Shown piece after piece: positions 41,976-50,599 of a DNA stretch of 64,000 nt. Source of the DNA: Kribbella soli. Lineage in GTDB: Bacteria > Actinomycetota > Actinomycetes > Propionibacteriales > Kribbellaceae. Below the pieces are notes generated by a model, which saw only the letters and a list, made by a program, of their open reading frames with translations, made no database searches and was not told where the DNA came from. The position numbers were made by a program, and so were the translations under genes. The stretch is taken from NCBI RefSeq assembly GCF_004331345.1, contig NZ_SJJZ01000002.1:62001-126000 (forward strand), in the 5' to 3' direction. The first letter of the stretch is position 1. The number at the start of each line of letters is the position of its first letter.

Positions 41976-44239
41976 GACTCGTACGTCCGCACGTAGTCGA
42001 ACCGGGCCGTGCTGCCGGTGCCGCCCATGGAGATGAGGCCGAGCTTGAGCGGTCCGGCGTCGGCGGGCAGGTACCAGTAGCTGCCCCACTGCCAGTGCCG
42101 GCCGTCGAGGCTGGTGGCGGCCTGGAACAGATGCTCACCGGTGCCCGGCTGCGTGGTGTGGCGCAGCCGCAGCCACATCGTGTCGGCGCTCGGCCCGAGC
42201 TGAATCGCCTCTGGCCAAGGACTCGCGTCCGCTCCGGGCCACAGGAAGGCCTGCCGTACGGCGCCTGTGCGGGTCGGGGCGAGCTGCAGCGACTGTGTTC
42301 GCGATGCCCAAGCGATCAGTCCGGCGCGGGCGTTGCCGGTGCTGCCCTGGAACGGCAAGGACACGCGCGTCTCGACGGTGTAGTCGCCTTGCGGTGCATC
42401 ACGCAGGAGGACGGTGGCGAGGTTGTCCTTCTTGCTCAGATCGGTGGCCTGGGTGTCCCAGACCAGCTGACCGTTCTCGAGGTGACCCTGGTTGGCGCCG
42501 GTCCACTGCCACTGGGAGTCTGCACCGTTGAACTCGTCGCTGAACGCAGAGAGCGCTCTACCGACGTGCGGATCCGGGACCTTCCGCGAGACCGGCTGAT
42601 AGAGCTTGGTCATCCCAACGTTGTCGCCCTGCGCCGCCCCCGCCAGACCGACCTGCGCCGGCCCAGCCAACCCGTTGGCCAAGCGCACGTTGAGCTCACC
42701 CAACGGGTTGTCGCCGAGTGCCGGCGCGACCTGGATCGTGGCCCGGTCACCGCGTACCTCGACGCTCACGGAGTGCCAGGTGTCGTACCGGAAACCCTGG
42801 TAGAGAGCGCTCTCTGAGTTGCTGACGAGTCTCCCGCCGACGCGCTGCTCCACACGGAGCGAGCCGCGCTCCGGGTCGAGCCAGGCGACGGAGTAGTTCC
42901 GCGGCGAGTGATAGGCGAAGACCAGCCCCGCCTTGCCGGCCGACGTACGGAGGTCGGCTTCGACACGGTAGTCGGCTGGTCCGCTCGTACGGCTGACCAG
43001 CAACGACGAGGCGCCGGCGGATTCGGCGTACCCGCCGCTCGACGCGTCCTGCCCGACCGTCCATTCGCCCGCGAGCGCGCGCCAGTCCGACAAGTCGGTG
43101 GACTCGTTGAAGGAACTGGGGACCGTCGAGGTTGCCGCGGGTGCAGGCTGCGGCTGGTCGGAGGTCCATTCCCCGGCGCGCACCGTCGGCCAGCCGCCGA
43201 TCCAGTCGAGGCGATCCATCGACTGCGGACGGCCGCCCCACGTGTGGTCGGCGCGGATGTCGGAGTTGACGAGGTTCCACTGCTGCCCGGAGCGGTCCAC
43301 CGTGACGGCGTTGTGTCCAGTGGCAGAGAGCGAGTTCCCGTTGAAGGAGTTCACGATCGTTCCGCCTGGTTGCGCGGCGGTCAGTGACACGCCGTTCTCG
43401 TCGACGAACGGGCCAGTGGGGGAGGCGGAGCGCCCGACCAGCACCGGATACCCGCCGCCTCCGACGTCGCCCATGCAGCAGCCGTAGCCGGAGTAGAACA
43501 GGTAGTACCAAGGCCCGCGCTTCGTCACCCACGTGCCCTCGCCACGCTCTCCGGCGACGACCTGCTGCGACGCACCGACCGTAGTGCGGCCATCGGGCGA
43601 CAGCCGTACGACGTGTAGCCCGCCGCGGCGGAACGAGCCGTAGTAGAGGTACTTCGTGCCGTCGTCGTCGATGAACATCATCGGGTCGATCTCCATCACC
43701 TCGCTGTCGGCGACGAAGTCCACGACCGGGTGACCGATGTCCTTCCACGGCCCGGCCGGCGACGACGAGATCGCGAGCCCGATCGCGGCGCCGAGCGGCG
43801 TGGAGCTCGGCGCGGAGTAGTACATGTAGTACTGGCCGTCGACGTACCGGACGTCCGGCGCCCAGTACCCCTTCTGCGGCCAGGGGGCCCACTCAGGATG
43901 GTTCTCGGCGCTGAACGCGTCGCCGAGGAACTCCCAGTGCACGAGATCGGTGGAGCGCACCATCGGGATCAGGTGCTGCGGGCCGCCGTTGTCCGCGTTC
44001 TCGCGGGTCAGGCTCGTGTTGGTGGCGTACGAGTACCAGGCGCCGTCCTTGGCGCGGATCAACCCGACGTCGGAGAACGCCTGGGCGATGTCGCTCATCA
44101 ACGGATTGTTGTAGGTGGCAACGGGTTTCGCGGACGTGGCGCCGACCGGTGGCGACCCGGCGACGGTGATCAGCGCGAGGGTGATCAGCAACGCCACCAG
44201 GCCGGTGCGGATCGGGCGGAACGAGGGAGTTCGAGGCAT
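41972..44239 (-). CDS. Secreted GH43 glycoside hydrolase with LamG/concanavalin-like modules
   Basis: A 755-residue secreted protein: signal peptide about residues 1-35 (TGLVALLITLALITVAGSPPVG), then a GH43 five-blade propeller (NNPLMSDIAQAFSDVGLIRAKDGAWYSYATN; YWAPDVRYVDGQYYMYYSA; SEVMEIDPMMFIDDDG; RGEGTWVTKRGPWYYLFYSG). These hold the three acidic residues of arabinanases/xylosidases. Residues about 380-560 and 570-755 form two concanavalin-like beta-sandwiches (ALAGEWTVGQDASS; FSDEFNGADSQWQWTGANQGH). Upstream partner and first gene of the operon with GH67. Specificity (arabinofuranosidase, xylosidase or arabinanase) cannot be told. Confidence 0.88.
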   Translation of the reverse strand: MPRTPSFRPIRTGLVALLITLALITVAGSPPVGATSAKPVATYNNPLMSDIAQAFSDVGLIRAKDGAWYSYATNTSLTRENADNGGPQHLIPMVRSTDLVHWEFLGDAFSAENHPEWAPWPQKGYWAPDVRYVDGQYYMYYSAPSSTPLGAAIGLAISSSPAGPWKDIGHPVVDFVADSEVMEIDPMMFIDDDGTKYLYYGSFRRGGLHVVRLSPDGRTTVGASQQVVAGERGEGTWVTKRGPWYYLFYSGYGCCMGDVGGGGYPVLVGRSASPTGPFVDENGVSLTAAQPGGTIVNSFNGNSLSATGHNAVTVDRSGQQWNLVNSDIRADHTWGGRPQSMDRLDWIGGWPTVRAGEWTSDQPQPAPAATSTVPSSFNESTDLSDWRALAGEWTVGQDASSGGYAESAGASSLLVSRTSGPADYRVEADLRTSAGKAGLVFAYHSPRNYSVAWLDPERGSLRVEQRVGGRLVSNSESALYQGFRYDTWHSVSVEVRGDRATIQVAPALGDNPLGELNVRLANGLAGPAQVGLAGAAQGDNVGMTKLYQPVSRKVPDPHVGRALSAFSDEFNGADSQWQWTGANQGHLENGQLVWDTQATDLSKKDNLATVLLRDAPQGDYTVETRVSLPFQGSTGNARAGLIAWASRTQSLQLAPTRTGAVRQAFLWPGADASPWPEAIQLGPSADTMWLRLRHTTQPGTGEHLFQAATSLDGRHWQWGSYWYLPADAGPLKLGLISMGGTGSTARFDYVRTYES
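42802..42815. other. LacI-type palindrome inside GH43 gene
   Basis: AGAGAGCGCTCTCT is a perfect 14-bp palindrome; a second core, AGAGCGCTCT, occurs at 42550-42559, 252 bp away. The core resembles CebR/CelR-type operators (GGGAGCGCTCCC) of actinobacterial cellulose genes. Being intragenic, these may act as roadblock or looping sites, or may be chance. Confidence 0.35.
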
Positions 44240-44313
44240 GACGGCGGGTCCTCACTGGGCGGGGAGGTCACACGGCGATCAGTGCTGCCCCGCGACGGCG
44301 TCACGGAGCCGGG

Positions 44314-44346
44314 TTATCGATCACCCAGACAGTAAGTGATCGATAA
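44314..44346. promoter_or_regulatory. Perfect 11-bp dyad between GH43 and GntP genes
   Basis: TTATCGATCAC (44314-44324) and GTGATCGATAA (44336-44346) are perfect inverted repeats with an 11-bp spacer. Each arm contains ATCGAT, typical of LacI-family half-sites. It lies 75 bp from the GH43 start and 155 bp from the GntP start in the 261-bp divergent gap, well placed to control both. The LacI gene of this locus is at 38110. Nothing else of note was seen in this gap. Confidence 0.65.
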
Positions 44347-44500
44347 TTCGACCGCAAGACCTCGAGTTCGCGCGCTCTGTCTCGGTCGCGAATCGCTCGC
44401 CGCGCAGGCGGTCGTCGGAATCCGCGGCGCGGTGGGACACTGCGAAAAGAGGGGCGTCTGCGGCGGTCAGGTTCTAGTGGCGTCCGGGGAGCGGTGAAGC

Positions 44501-45955
44501 ATGAGTCTTGCTTACGAAGCCGGTCTGGTTCCGCTGGTGGCCGAGGCGGACGTAAACGCGCCGTGGAACGGGCATGACACCCGGGTGCTGATCGTTGCGG
44601 TGTTGGGGATCGCGCTGATTGTGACGCTGATCGTGGCGTTCAAGGTGCATGCGTTCCTGTCGCTCACGATCGGGGCGCTGTTCGTCGGCGTCGCGTCCGG
44701 GATCGGCGCCGGAGCGGTCACGAAGTCGTACGAGATCGGCGTCGGCAGTGTCCTCGGGTACGTCGGCGTACTGATCGCTCTCGGCGCGATGGTGGGCAAG
44801 CTGCTCGCCGACTCGGGCGGCGCGGATCAGGTGGTCGACACGATCCTGCGCGGCAGAACCGGCGCGCTCCCGTGGAAGATGGCGCTGATCGCCTTCATCA
44901 TCGGTATCCCGATGTTCTTCGAGATCGGCCTCGTACTGCTGATTCCCGTGGTGGTCCTGGCGGTACGGCGTACCGGCGCGCGAGCCATGCTGCTCGGGAT
45001 CCCGGCGCTCGCGGGCCTGTCCGTCCTGCACGGTTTCGTACCGCCGCACCCGGGGCCGTTGGCCGCGATCGGCGTACTCGGGGGCAACGTGGGCATCACG
45101 TTGGCGCTGGGTCTGCTGGTGGCGATTCCGACGGTGATCGTCGCCGGGCCGCTGTTCGGGCGGCTCGCGGCGAAATGGGTCCCGATCGGGGCCGCGGGAG
45201 CGGCGCTCGAGGTCGCCGAAGGGCACCACGAGATCGAAGGCGAACACAGCACACCGCAGGACGCCCCGCCAGGTACGGTCCGGACCCGGACACCGAGCTT
45301 CACCGCGACGATCGTGACGGTCCTGCTCCCGGTGGCGCTGATGCTGCTCAAGGCTGCGTCCGACATCTGGATGAGCAAGGAGAACGCGCTCTATCCGGTT
45401 CTCCAGTTCATCGGCGACCCGGTCGTCGCGCTGTTGATCGCCGTACTGGTCGCGATGTTCACCTTCGGCACGGCGGTGGGCTTCGGCATCCCGGAGCTGA
45501 GCCGAAAGATCGGAGAGAGCCTTCTCCCGATTTCCGGCGTGATGCTGATCGTCGGCGCCGGCGGCGGTTTCAAGCAGGTCCTCGTCGACGGCGGGACCGG
45601 TACGGCGATCGCCAAGATCGCCATCGCGGCGAACGTGTCGGCGCTGCTGCTCGGTTGGATCGTCGCGGTCCTGATCCGGCTGGCGACCGGCTCAGCGACG
45701 GTCGCGACGGTGACCGCGGCCGGTATCGTCGCGCCGCTCGCGACCGGCGAGAGTACGACGTATCTCGCGCTGGTGGTGCTGGCGATCGGCGCCGGTTCGC
45801 TGTTCTTCTCGCACGTCAACGACGCCGGCTTCTGGCTGGTCAAGGAGTACTTCGGCATGACCGTTGGCGAGACCATCAAGACCTGGTCGGTGATGGAGAC
45901 CCTGATCTCGGTGATGGGCCTGGCCATGACGTTGCTCCTGTCGACCTTCATCTAG
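44501..45955 (+). CDS. GntP-family gluconate/sugar-acid permease
   Basis: A 484-residue integral membrane proton symporter for sugar acids. Typical GntP features: LIVAFKVHAFLSLTIGALFVG, VLGYVGVLIALGAMVGKLLADSGGADQ, FIIGIPMFFEIGLVLLIPVV, GFVPPHPGPLAAIGVLG, and HVNDAGFWLVKEYFG near the C-terminus. ATG 44501 has GGGGAG 9 nt before it. Divergent from the GH43-GH67 operon, with a shared dyad between them, so it is likely to import the glucuronate (or methylglucuronate-derived acid) released by GH67; substrate assignment is inference. The only intracellular catabolic genes expected (uxa/kdg) are not in the window. Confidence 0.9.
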   Translation: MSLAYEAGLVPLVAEADVNAPWNGHDTRVLIVAVLGIALIVTLIVAFKVHAFLSLTIGALFVGVASGIGAGAVTKSYEIGVGSVLGYVGVLIALGAMVGKLLADSGGADQVVDTILRGRTGALPWKMALIAFIIGIPMFFEIGLVLLIPVVVLAVRRTGARAMLLGIPALAGLSVLHGFVPPHPGPLAAIGVLGGNVGITLALGLLVAIPTVIVAGPLFGRLAAKWVPIGAAGAALEVAEGHHEIEGEHSTPQDAPPGTVRTRTPSFTATIVTVLLPVALMLLKAASDIWMSKENALYPVLQFIGDPVVALLIAVLVAMFTFGTAVGFGIPELSRKIGESLLPISGVMLIVGAGGGFKQVLVDGGTGTAIAKIAIAANVSALLLGWIVAVLIRLATGSATVATVTAAGIVAPLATGESTTYLALVVLAIGAGSLFFSHVNDAGFWLVKEYFGMTVGETIKTWSVMETLISVMGLAMTLLLSTFI

Positions 45956-46049
45956 CACGACGATCCGAGCGTCCGCCGACTCCGCAAGACGTTCGGCTGG
46001 GGCTCGCCGCGGGTGCCTGCCACGAGCTCCGCAGCTCGACCGATCCACG

Positions 46050-47036
46050 CTATCCCTGGGACTTCGTGGTCATGCGCCTGAAGGTCTCAGGCTGACGGTG
46101 CCGGCTGATCCGGACCACGATCAGCCCGGCGAGCAACGCGGCCACGATCACGAGGGCCAGCAGAAGCGGGCCGCCGACCGGCACGGCCCCCGCGCTGAGA
46201 GCCGTCGGAGCGAGAGCGAACAAGAGCAGCCAGGGCGCCGAGTTCACCGCGAGTGCGGCTCCCCAGACCCGGTGACCCGCGATCAGCAGGACGGTGGCGA
46301 GCACGATCAGGCCGGTGCCCAGCAGGATTCCGAGGCCGATCCGCAGCGCGACCTGGTCAGGCAGGCGGTAGTAGAACCATGGCTCGGGTCCGAGTGACGG
46401 TGCGAGTATCAGCATCGCGGCGATGGTCGGACCCGCCGCCAGCAGCGTGAACAGGCCGCGGGATCTGCTGCGGGGTGGCAGCGGTTCACCGGCCGCGGCG
46501 AGGGCGCCGACCATGGTGACGAAGGCGAGGATGCCGCCTGGCGGCCGGGTGAAGCCGTAGCCGTGCGCGAACTGCGCGATCGGCGGCGCCATGATCGCGA
46601 ACGCGCTCAGCGCACTGAAGGCCGCGAGCCATCGTGCCGAAGCCGCCCGACCGAGGACCATCGCGATCGCGGCGAGCAGCCCGGCGAGGAAGCAGATCGA
46701 TCCGGTGGTCACGTTGCCGATCGGCGAGCCCTCCATACTCGTCCGCGGATCCCACGGCGCCCACTCGCCGAAGACCAGGAAGGTGCTGCTGATCGCGGCC
46801 AGCAGGGTCACCGCGATCACCGACACACGGCTGCGGATCCCCTGGACCAGGGTGGGCGGACCTGCCTGGGTCAGGCGGAGCCGAGCGGCGTGGGCGGCCA
46901 GATTGAGCAGATCCCTGAAGTCGGCGCGGCCGCGGGCCTCGGCGGAGTCAAGCAAGAGGCCGAGAGCCTCTTCCCCGTGCTGGTCGCGCCACCAGCGCGG
47001 GTAGCACTTCAGTACTGCGCGATACAGGGCGCTCAC
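46050..47036 (-). CDS. Multi-pass membrane protein paired with PadR regulator
   Basis: A 328-residue protein. The N-terminus (LYRAVLKCYPRWWRDQHGEE) is the conserved cytoplasmic head seen in membrane proteins encoded next to PadR regulators in actinobacteria, followed by about seven hydrophobic segments (VIAVTLLAAISSTFLVFG; ATGSICFLAGLLAAIAMV-like; LLFALAPTALSAGAVP; LLLALVIVAALLAGLIVV). GTG 47036 overlaps the PadR stop by 4 nt, so they are coupled. Function unknown; possibly an envelope-stress or permease component repressed by the PadR protein. The 94 bp after GntP and before this gene show no clear element. Confidence 0.75.
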   Translation of the reverse strand: MSALYRAVLKCYPRWWRDQHGEEALGLLLDSAEARGRADFRDLLNLAAHAARLRLTQAGPPTLVQGIRSRVSVIAVTLLAAISSTFLVFGEWAPWDPRTSMEGSPIGNVTTGSICFLAGLLAAIAMVLGRAASARWLAAFSALSAFAIMAPPIAQFAHGYGFTRPPGGILAFVTMVGALAAAGEPLPPRSRSRGLFTLLAAGPTIAAMLILAPSLGPEPWFYYRLPDQVALRIGLGILLGTGLIVLATVLLIAGHRVWGAALAVNSAPWLLLFALAPTALSAGAVPVGGPLLLALVIVAALLAGLIVVRISRHRQPETFRRMTTKSQG

Positions 47037-47383
47037 GCGACACCACCTCCGGCCGCGGGACCCAGCCGGAGTCGGAGCCTGCGGAGAGCCTGGTCGGCGT
47101 TGGACTGAAGGCGAGCTGCCTCGGTGGCCAGCGCCTCGGCGCCGGCGTCGGTGAGTTCGTAGTACCGGCGGAGGCGGCCGTCGACGATCTCCTCGCCGGC
47201 TGGGCGGACCAGCCCTTCGTCGCGGAGGCGGTCGAGGGCGGCGTACAGGGTGCCCGGGCGGAGGGTGACGCGGCCGCTGGACAGGCCTGCCACTTCGCTG
47301 ATCACCGCGTAGCCGTGTTTGCGACCGTCGGCGAGGGCGGCCAGGACGAGGAACGTCGGCTCGCGCATCTCGGATGAGGACAT
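47033..47383 (-). CDS. PadR-family transcriptional regulator
   Basis: A 116-residue winged-helix protein: EPTFLVLAALADGRKHGYAVI, then SGRVTLRPGTLYAALDRL and GLVRPAGEEIVDGRLRRYYELTDAG, the PadR signature, ending in a dimerisation helix. ATG 47383 (MSSSEMREPT) is chosen; 47395 is an alternative. No ribosome-binding site is seen, and TATATA about 30 bp upstream could be the -10 of a short-leader mRNA. Probably represses itself and the coupled membrane-protein gene. Confidence 0.85.
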   Translation of the reverse strand: MSSSEMREPTFLVLAALADGRKHGYAVISEVAGLSSGRVTLRPGTLYAALDRLRDEGLVRPAGEEIVDGRLRRYYELTDAGAEALATEAARLQSNADQALRRLRLRLGPAAGGGVA

Positions 47384-47547
47384 GACCGCGACCATAGTCT
47401 GCTCATCGGTATATATCAACCAGTGAGTCATTGCATCGAAGGATTCCCCTGATTCGGGGCGTGACTGCTTCCGCGTCAGGGAAGTGCTGGGCAGTATTCG
47501 GGACAACCGGCCGCCCGCCCAGCGGCCCGACCCGGAGGAGCGCAGTC

Positions 47548-48486
47548 ATGCGATCTCTCATTCCAAGTTCCCGTGCTACTCGTTTCCGTGCCGTGGCGGT
47601 CCTGGTTGCCGGCTCGGCCCTGCTCCTGACCCCGCTCAGCGGTCAAGCCACCGCGCGAACACCGGTCGGCGAGGCGCCGGACTGCTTCGTGCCGCCGACG
47701 GCCGGCGCGTCCGCGAAGGGCGGACACGGTGCCGACACCCGGGACATCTCGGCCGCCGAGCAGAAGGCGATCGAGGCCCAGACGGCGCGGTTGCTGAAGG
47801 CAAAGACAGCCCGCAATGTCGCGGCGTCGGTGAATGTGCCGGTCTACGTTCACGTGATGCGGGACGCCAGCGGCGGCGGTGACGTCACCGACACCCAGAT
47901 CTCGCAGCAGATCGACGTACTGAACAAGACGTACGGCGGTCAGGAGTCGTCGCAGGCGGCGAACACCGGTTTCACGTTCACGCTGGCCGGCGTCAACAAG
48001 TACGACAACAGCCAGTGGCACAAGGACAAGCAGAGCAGCACCTACCGCAAGAAGACCCGTCAGGGCGGCAAGAACGCGCTGAATATCTGGCTGGTCGACT
48101 TCGCGTACCTCGGGATCGCGACGTTCCCGTGGGACTACGCGCGGCAGCCCGGCATCGACGGGATCCGGGTGAACTACACGTCACTGCCCGGTGGGTCGGC
48201 GACGAACTACGACCTCGGTGAGACCGCGACGCACGAGGCCGGCCACTGGCTCGGGCTGTACCACACGTTCCAGGGCGGGTGTACGGCGACGAACGACGAG
48301 GTCGCCGACACGCCCGCGCAGAGCAGCCCGAGCAGCGGCTGCCCGACCGGACGGGACTCGTGCTCGCTGCCGGGCCTGGACCCGATCCACAACTACATGG
48401 ACTACTCGTACGACTCTTGCTACAACCAGTTCACCCCGAACCAGAGCACCCGGATGAGCAACATGTGGAGCGCTTACCGGGCGTAG
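47548..48486 (+). CDS. Secreted M43-type zinc metalloprotease
   Basis: A 312-residue exported protease. Signal peptide in residues 1-37 (AVAVLVAGSALLLTPLSG, cleavage near ATA). The catalytic domain has the metzincin zinc motif TATHEAGHWLGLYHTF (HExxHxxxxxH) and the Met-turn IHNYMDYSYDSC; LNIWLVDFAYLGIATFPW is typical of the pappalysin (M43B, cytophagalysin) group. Cysteines in GGCTATNDEV, SGCPTGRDSC and DSCYN probably form disulphides. GGAGGAG precedes ATG 47548 at 9 nt; the upstream frame is not used. Stop codon region overlaps ureD (convergent) by 13 nt. Confidence 0.92.
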   Translation: MRSLIPSSRATRFRAVAVLVAGSALLLTPLSGQATARTPVGEAPDCFVPPTAGASAKGGHGADTRDISAAEQKAIEAQTARLLKAKTARNVAASVNVPVYVHVMRDASGGGDVTDTQISQQIDVLNKTYGGQESSQAANTGFTFTLAGVNKYDNSQWHKDKQSSTYRKKTRQGGKNALNIWLVDFAYLGIATFPWDYARQPGIDGIRVNYTSLPGGSATNYDLGETATHEAGHWLGLYHTFQGGCTATNDEVADTPAQSSPSSGCPTGRDSCSLPGLDPIHNYMDYSYDSCYNQFTPNQSTRMSNMWSAYRA

Positions 48487-49160
48487 CTCGCGGAGGCTGG
48501 GCGGTTCAGGGTGCTCTGATGCTGTTCGTGGACCAGTCGGCGAGCGATCGAGCCCGGGCCCTCGAGCTGCAGAGTTTGCGGGTCGTCGGGTAGCCGGAAG
48601 CCGAGTGTGGTCACGGTGTCGAGGCAACGGTTCGTACCCAGGACTGCCCAGCCGGTGCGAGTTTCGGGGGAGAGGTCGAGATCCTCGGCGAGGAGCAGGT
48701 CCTCGCCGAGCCAGGCGCGGGTCGCGGTGCGCAGGATGCCGCCGGTTTCGCCGTGGCGGCCCAGGACGAGTGACTCGCGAAGGTGCGCGGTGCAGCCGGT
48801 CGCGAGACGTGCGGTCGTCGTACGGGTGACGTCGGCGTCGGCGGAGACAACGAACGGTTCGGCGTACCACTGGAGGCTCGCGCCGTCCGTCAGCCGGATG
48901 TCGATGTCCCAGCGGGCGGACCCGCCACGCATGCCGTAGGCAACGGTTCCGGCGGTCTCCACGATCTCCAGACGTACGGAGCCGGAGACCGCGATCTCGA
49001 TGCGTACATCGTCGCCGGCGAGCAGCAGTGCGCCCGCGGCGACGATGGCCACGCGTACCACGCCGTCGGCACCGGGCAGTTGCCGCGGTGACAGGTGGTC
49101 GGTCGTCAGCAGACAGCGGTCGCGGACCGGGTCGGCGACGACCTCAATGCGTGTGGGCAT
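48474..49160 (-). CDS. ureD: Urease accessory protein UreD
   Basis: A 228-residue chaperone that binds apo-urease and helps load nickel. Features: [60 protein letters not shown] middle with [13 protein letters not shown], and LGRHGETGG. It is shorter than Klebsiella UreD (about 270) but normal for actinobacteria. Its start lies inside the end of ureG (17-nt overlap), and it is last in ureABCFGD. Confidence 0.88.
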   Translation of the reverse strand: MPTRIEVVADPVRDRCLLTTDHLSPRQLPGADGVVRVAIVAAGALLLAGDDVRIEIAVSGSVRLEIVETAGTVAYGMRGGSARWDIDIRLTDGASLQWYAEPFVVSADADVTRTTTARLATGCTAHLRESLVLGRHGETGGILRTATRAWLGEDLLLAEDLDLSPETRTGWAVLGTNRCLDTVTTLGFRLPDDPQTLQLEGPGSIARRLVHEQHQSTLNRPASASYAR

Positions 49161-49857
49161 GGGTGTGCGTGATCAGTTCGCCGTCCTCGCCGACATGCGA
49201 GTGCGGGGCCATCGGTCCGGGATCGACGGGCGTGTGGTCGCCCGCGCGTACGGCGTGCGCCATCGATCGCACCCATTCGGTCAGGAGCGCGACCGAGGCG
49301 GGATCCGTGCGGGAGAGCGCGATCACAGGTTTCCCGTCGCGGGCGTGCTCGGCGTCCTTGACCATCTGCTCGACGTCGACTCCGACGTACGGCGCGAGGT
49401 CGGTCTTGTTCACGATGAGGAGGTCGGCGCGGGCGATGCCGGGGCCGCCCTTGCGGGCGACGTCGCCGCCGCCGGCGACGTCGAGGACGAAGATCTGCGC
49501 GTCGACGAGTGCGGGGGAGAACGTCGCGGTCAGGTTGTCGCCGCCGGACTCGACCAGGACGACGTCCAGCGGCGCGAAGTCGCGTTCGAGGTCCTCGACC
49601 GCGATCAGGTTCGGCGTGACGTCGTCGCGGATCGCGGTGTGCGGGCAGGCGCCGGTCTCGACGGCGCGGATGCGTTCCGGGTCGAGTACGCCGGCCGAGC
49701 GCAGCAGCCGCGCGTCCTCGTCGGTGTAGATGTCGTTGGTGATGACCCCGAGGCGGAGTTCGCCGGCGAGTTCGCGGCAGACGGTCGCGATCAGCGAGCT
49801 CTTGCCGGTGCCGACCGGTCCGGCGACACCGAGACGGAAGGAGCGGGTCTCAGGCAT
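49144..49857 (-). CDS. ureG: Urease accessory GTPase UreG
   Basis: A 237-residue SIMIBI-class GTPase delivering Ni(II) to urease. P-loop [19 protein letters not shown]; nickel-site CPH in [42 protein letters not shown] for guanine specificity. The histidine-rich C-terminus ([10 protein letters not shown]) could hold nickel, while many UreG proteins carry such a tail at the N-terminus. ATG overlaps ureF by 8 nt. Confidence 0.95.
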   Translation of the reverse strand: MPETRSFRLGVAGPVGTGKSSLIATVCRELAGELRLGVITNDIYTDEDARLLRSAGVLDPERIRAVETGACPHTAIRDDVTPNLIAVEDLERDFAPLDVVLVESGGDNLTATFSPALVDAQIFVLDVAGGGDVARKGGPGIARADLLIVNKTDLAPYVGVDVEQMVKDAEHARDGKPVIALSRTDPASVALLTEWVRSMAHAVRAGDHTPVDPGPMAPHSHVGEDGELITHTHAHTH

Positions 49858-50599
49858 GGAACAACCTCATTCTCTCGATGGCATGGTTGTGCGCGAACAC
49901 GTCGATCAGCGGCGCACCGTCGGCCGGGATCTCGTCGATTCGGGTCAGGGGCGCGACGTCCTTGACGAGCCACTCGATGTCGTCGTGCAGGCCGGCCAGC
50001 CAGGTCGCTGCGTCGGCCGGGTCCACGGGCAGCAACTTCAGGGACGCGGAGATGACGGTCTGCGCGTCGTCGTACGCGATGGTGCGCGCCACCTGCTCCG
50101 CCGACAGCCCGGTCACCGCACCGACAACCCCGAGCACCACGGGTCTCGCGATCTCGCCGTCGTTCGGCAGGTACGCCGACACGTCGGGCCAGACGCGGCG
50201 CGCCAGCCGCAACAACAGACGCCCCTGTCGTCGCGAGACGCCCCGCACGACATGACTGGGCGTCCGAGCCGCCCAAGCCGCCTCAACCGGCCCCAGCGTC
50301 GCCGCTCGCTCGCTGAGTCGTGGCCCGTTCTTCGGAACATTTTCGTCACCTGGTGACAGTTTTGTTCCGGAAAGGTGCGATGAGGTGGCGATGTGGCGCG
50401 TGAGCACGGCGACGGCGGCTTCGACGCGGGTCGTCGTACGGAGGCGGTCCCGGGCGTAGGCGGCGACGTCGGCGAGTTGCTTGCCGTCGGCACCTAGGCC
50501 CGCGCGTACGGCGGGCTCCAGTCCACCGGACTGGGTGTGCCCGCCGGTCGGCAGCCGGCCGTCGGCGAGCATCATCGCGACCAGCTCCGCGTTGCCCAT
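49850..50599 (-). CDS. ureF: Urease accessory protein UreF
   Basis: A 249-residue all-helical protein acting with UreD as the platform for UreG. Starts [31 protein letters not shown], the standard UreF opening, and contains [15 protein letters not shown] and [16 protein letters not shown] overlaps the ureC stop (TGATG). A proline- and glycine-poor insertion around residues 70-95 ([19 protein letters not shown]) seems specific to this protein. Confidence 0.9.
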   Translation of the reverse strand: MGNAELVAMMLADGRLPTGGHTQSGGLEPAVRAGLGADGKQLADVAAYARDRLRTTTRVEAAVAVLTRHIATSSHLSGTKLSPGDENVPKNGPRLSERAATLGPVEAAWAARTPSHVVRGVSRRQGRLLLRLARRVWPDVSAYLPNDGEIARPVVLGVVGAVTGLSAEQVARTIAYDDAQTVISASLKLLPVDPADAATWLAGLHDDIEWLVKDVAPLTRIDEIPADGAPLIDVFAHNHAIERMRLFHA

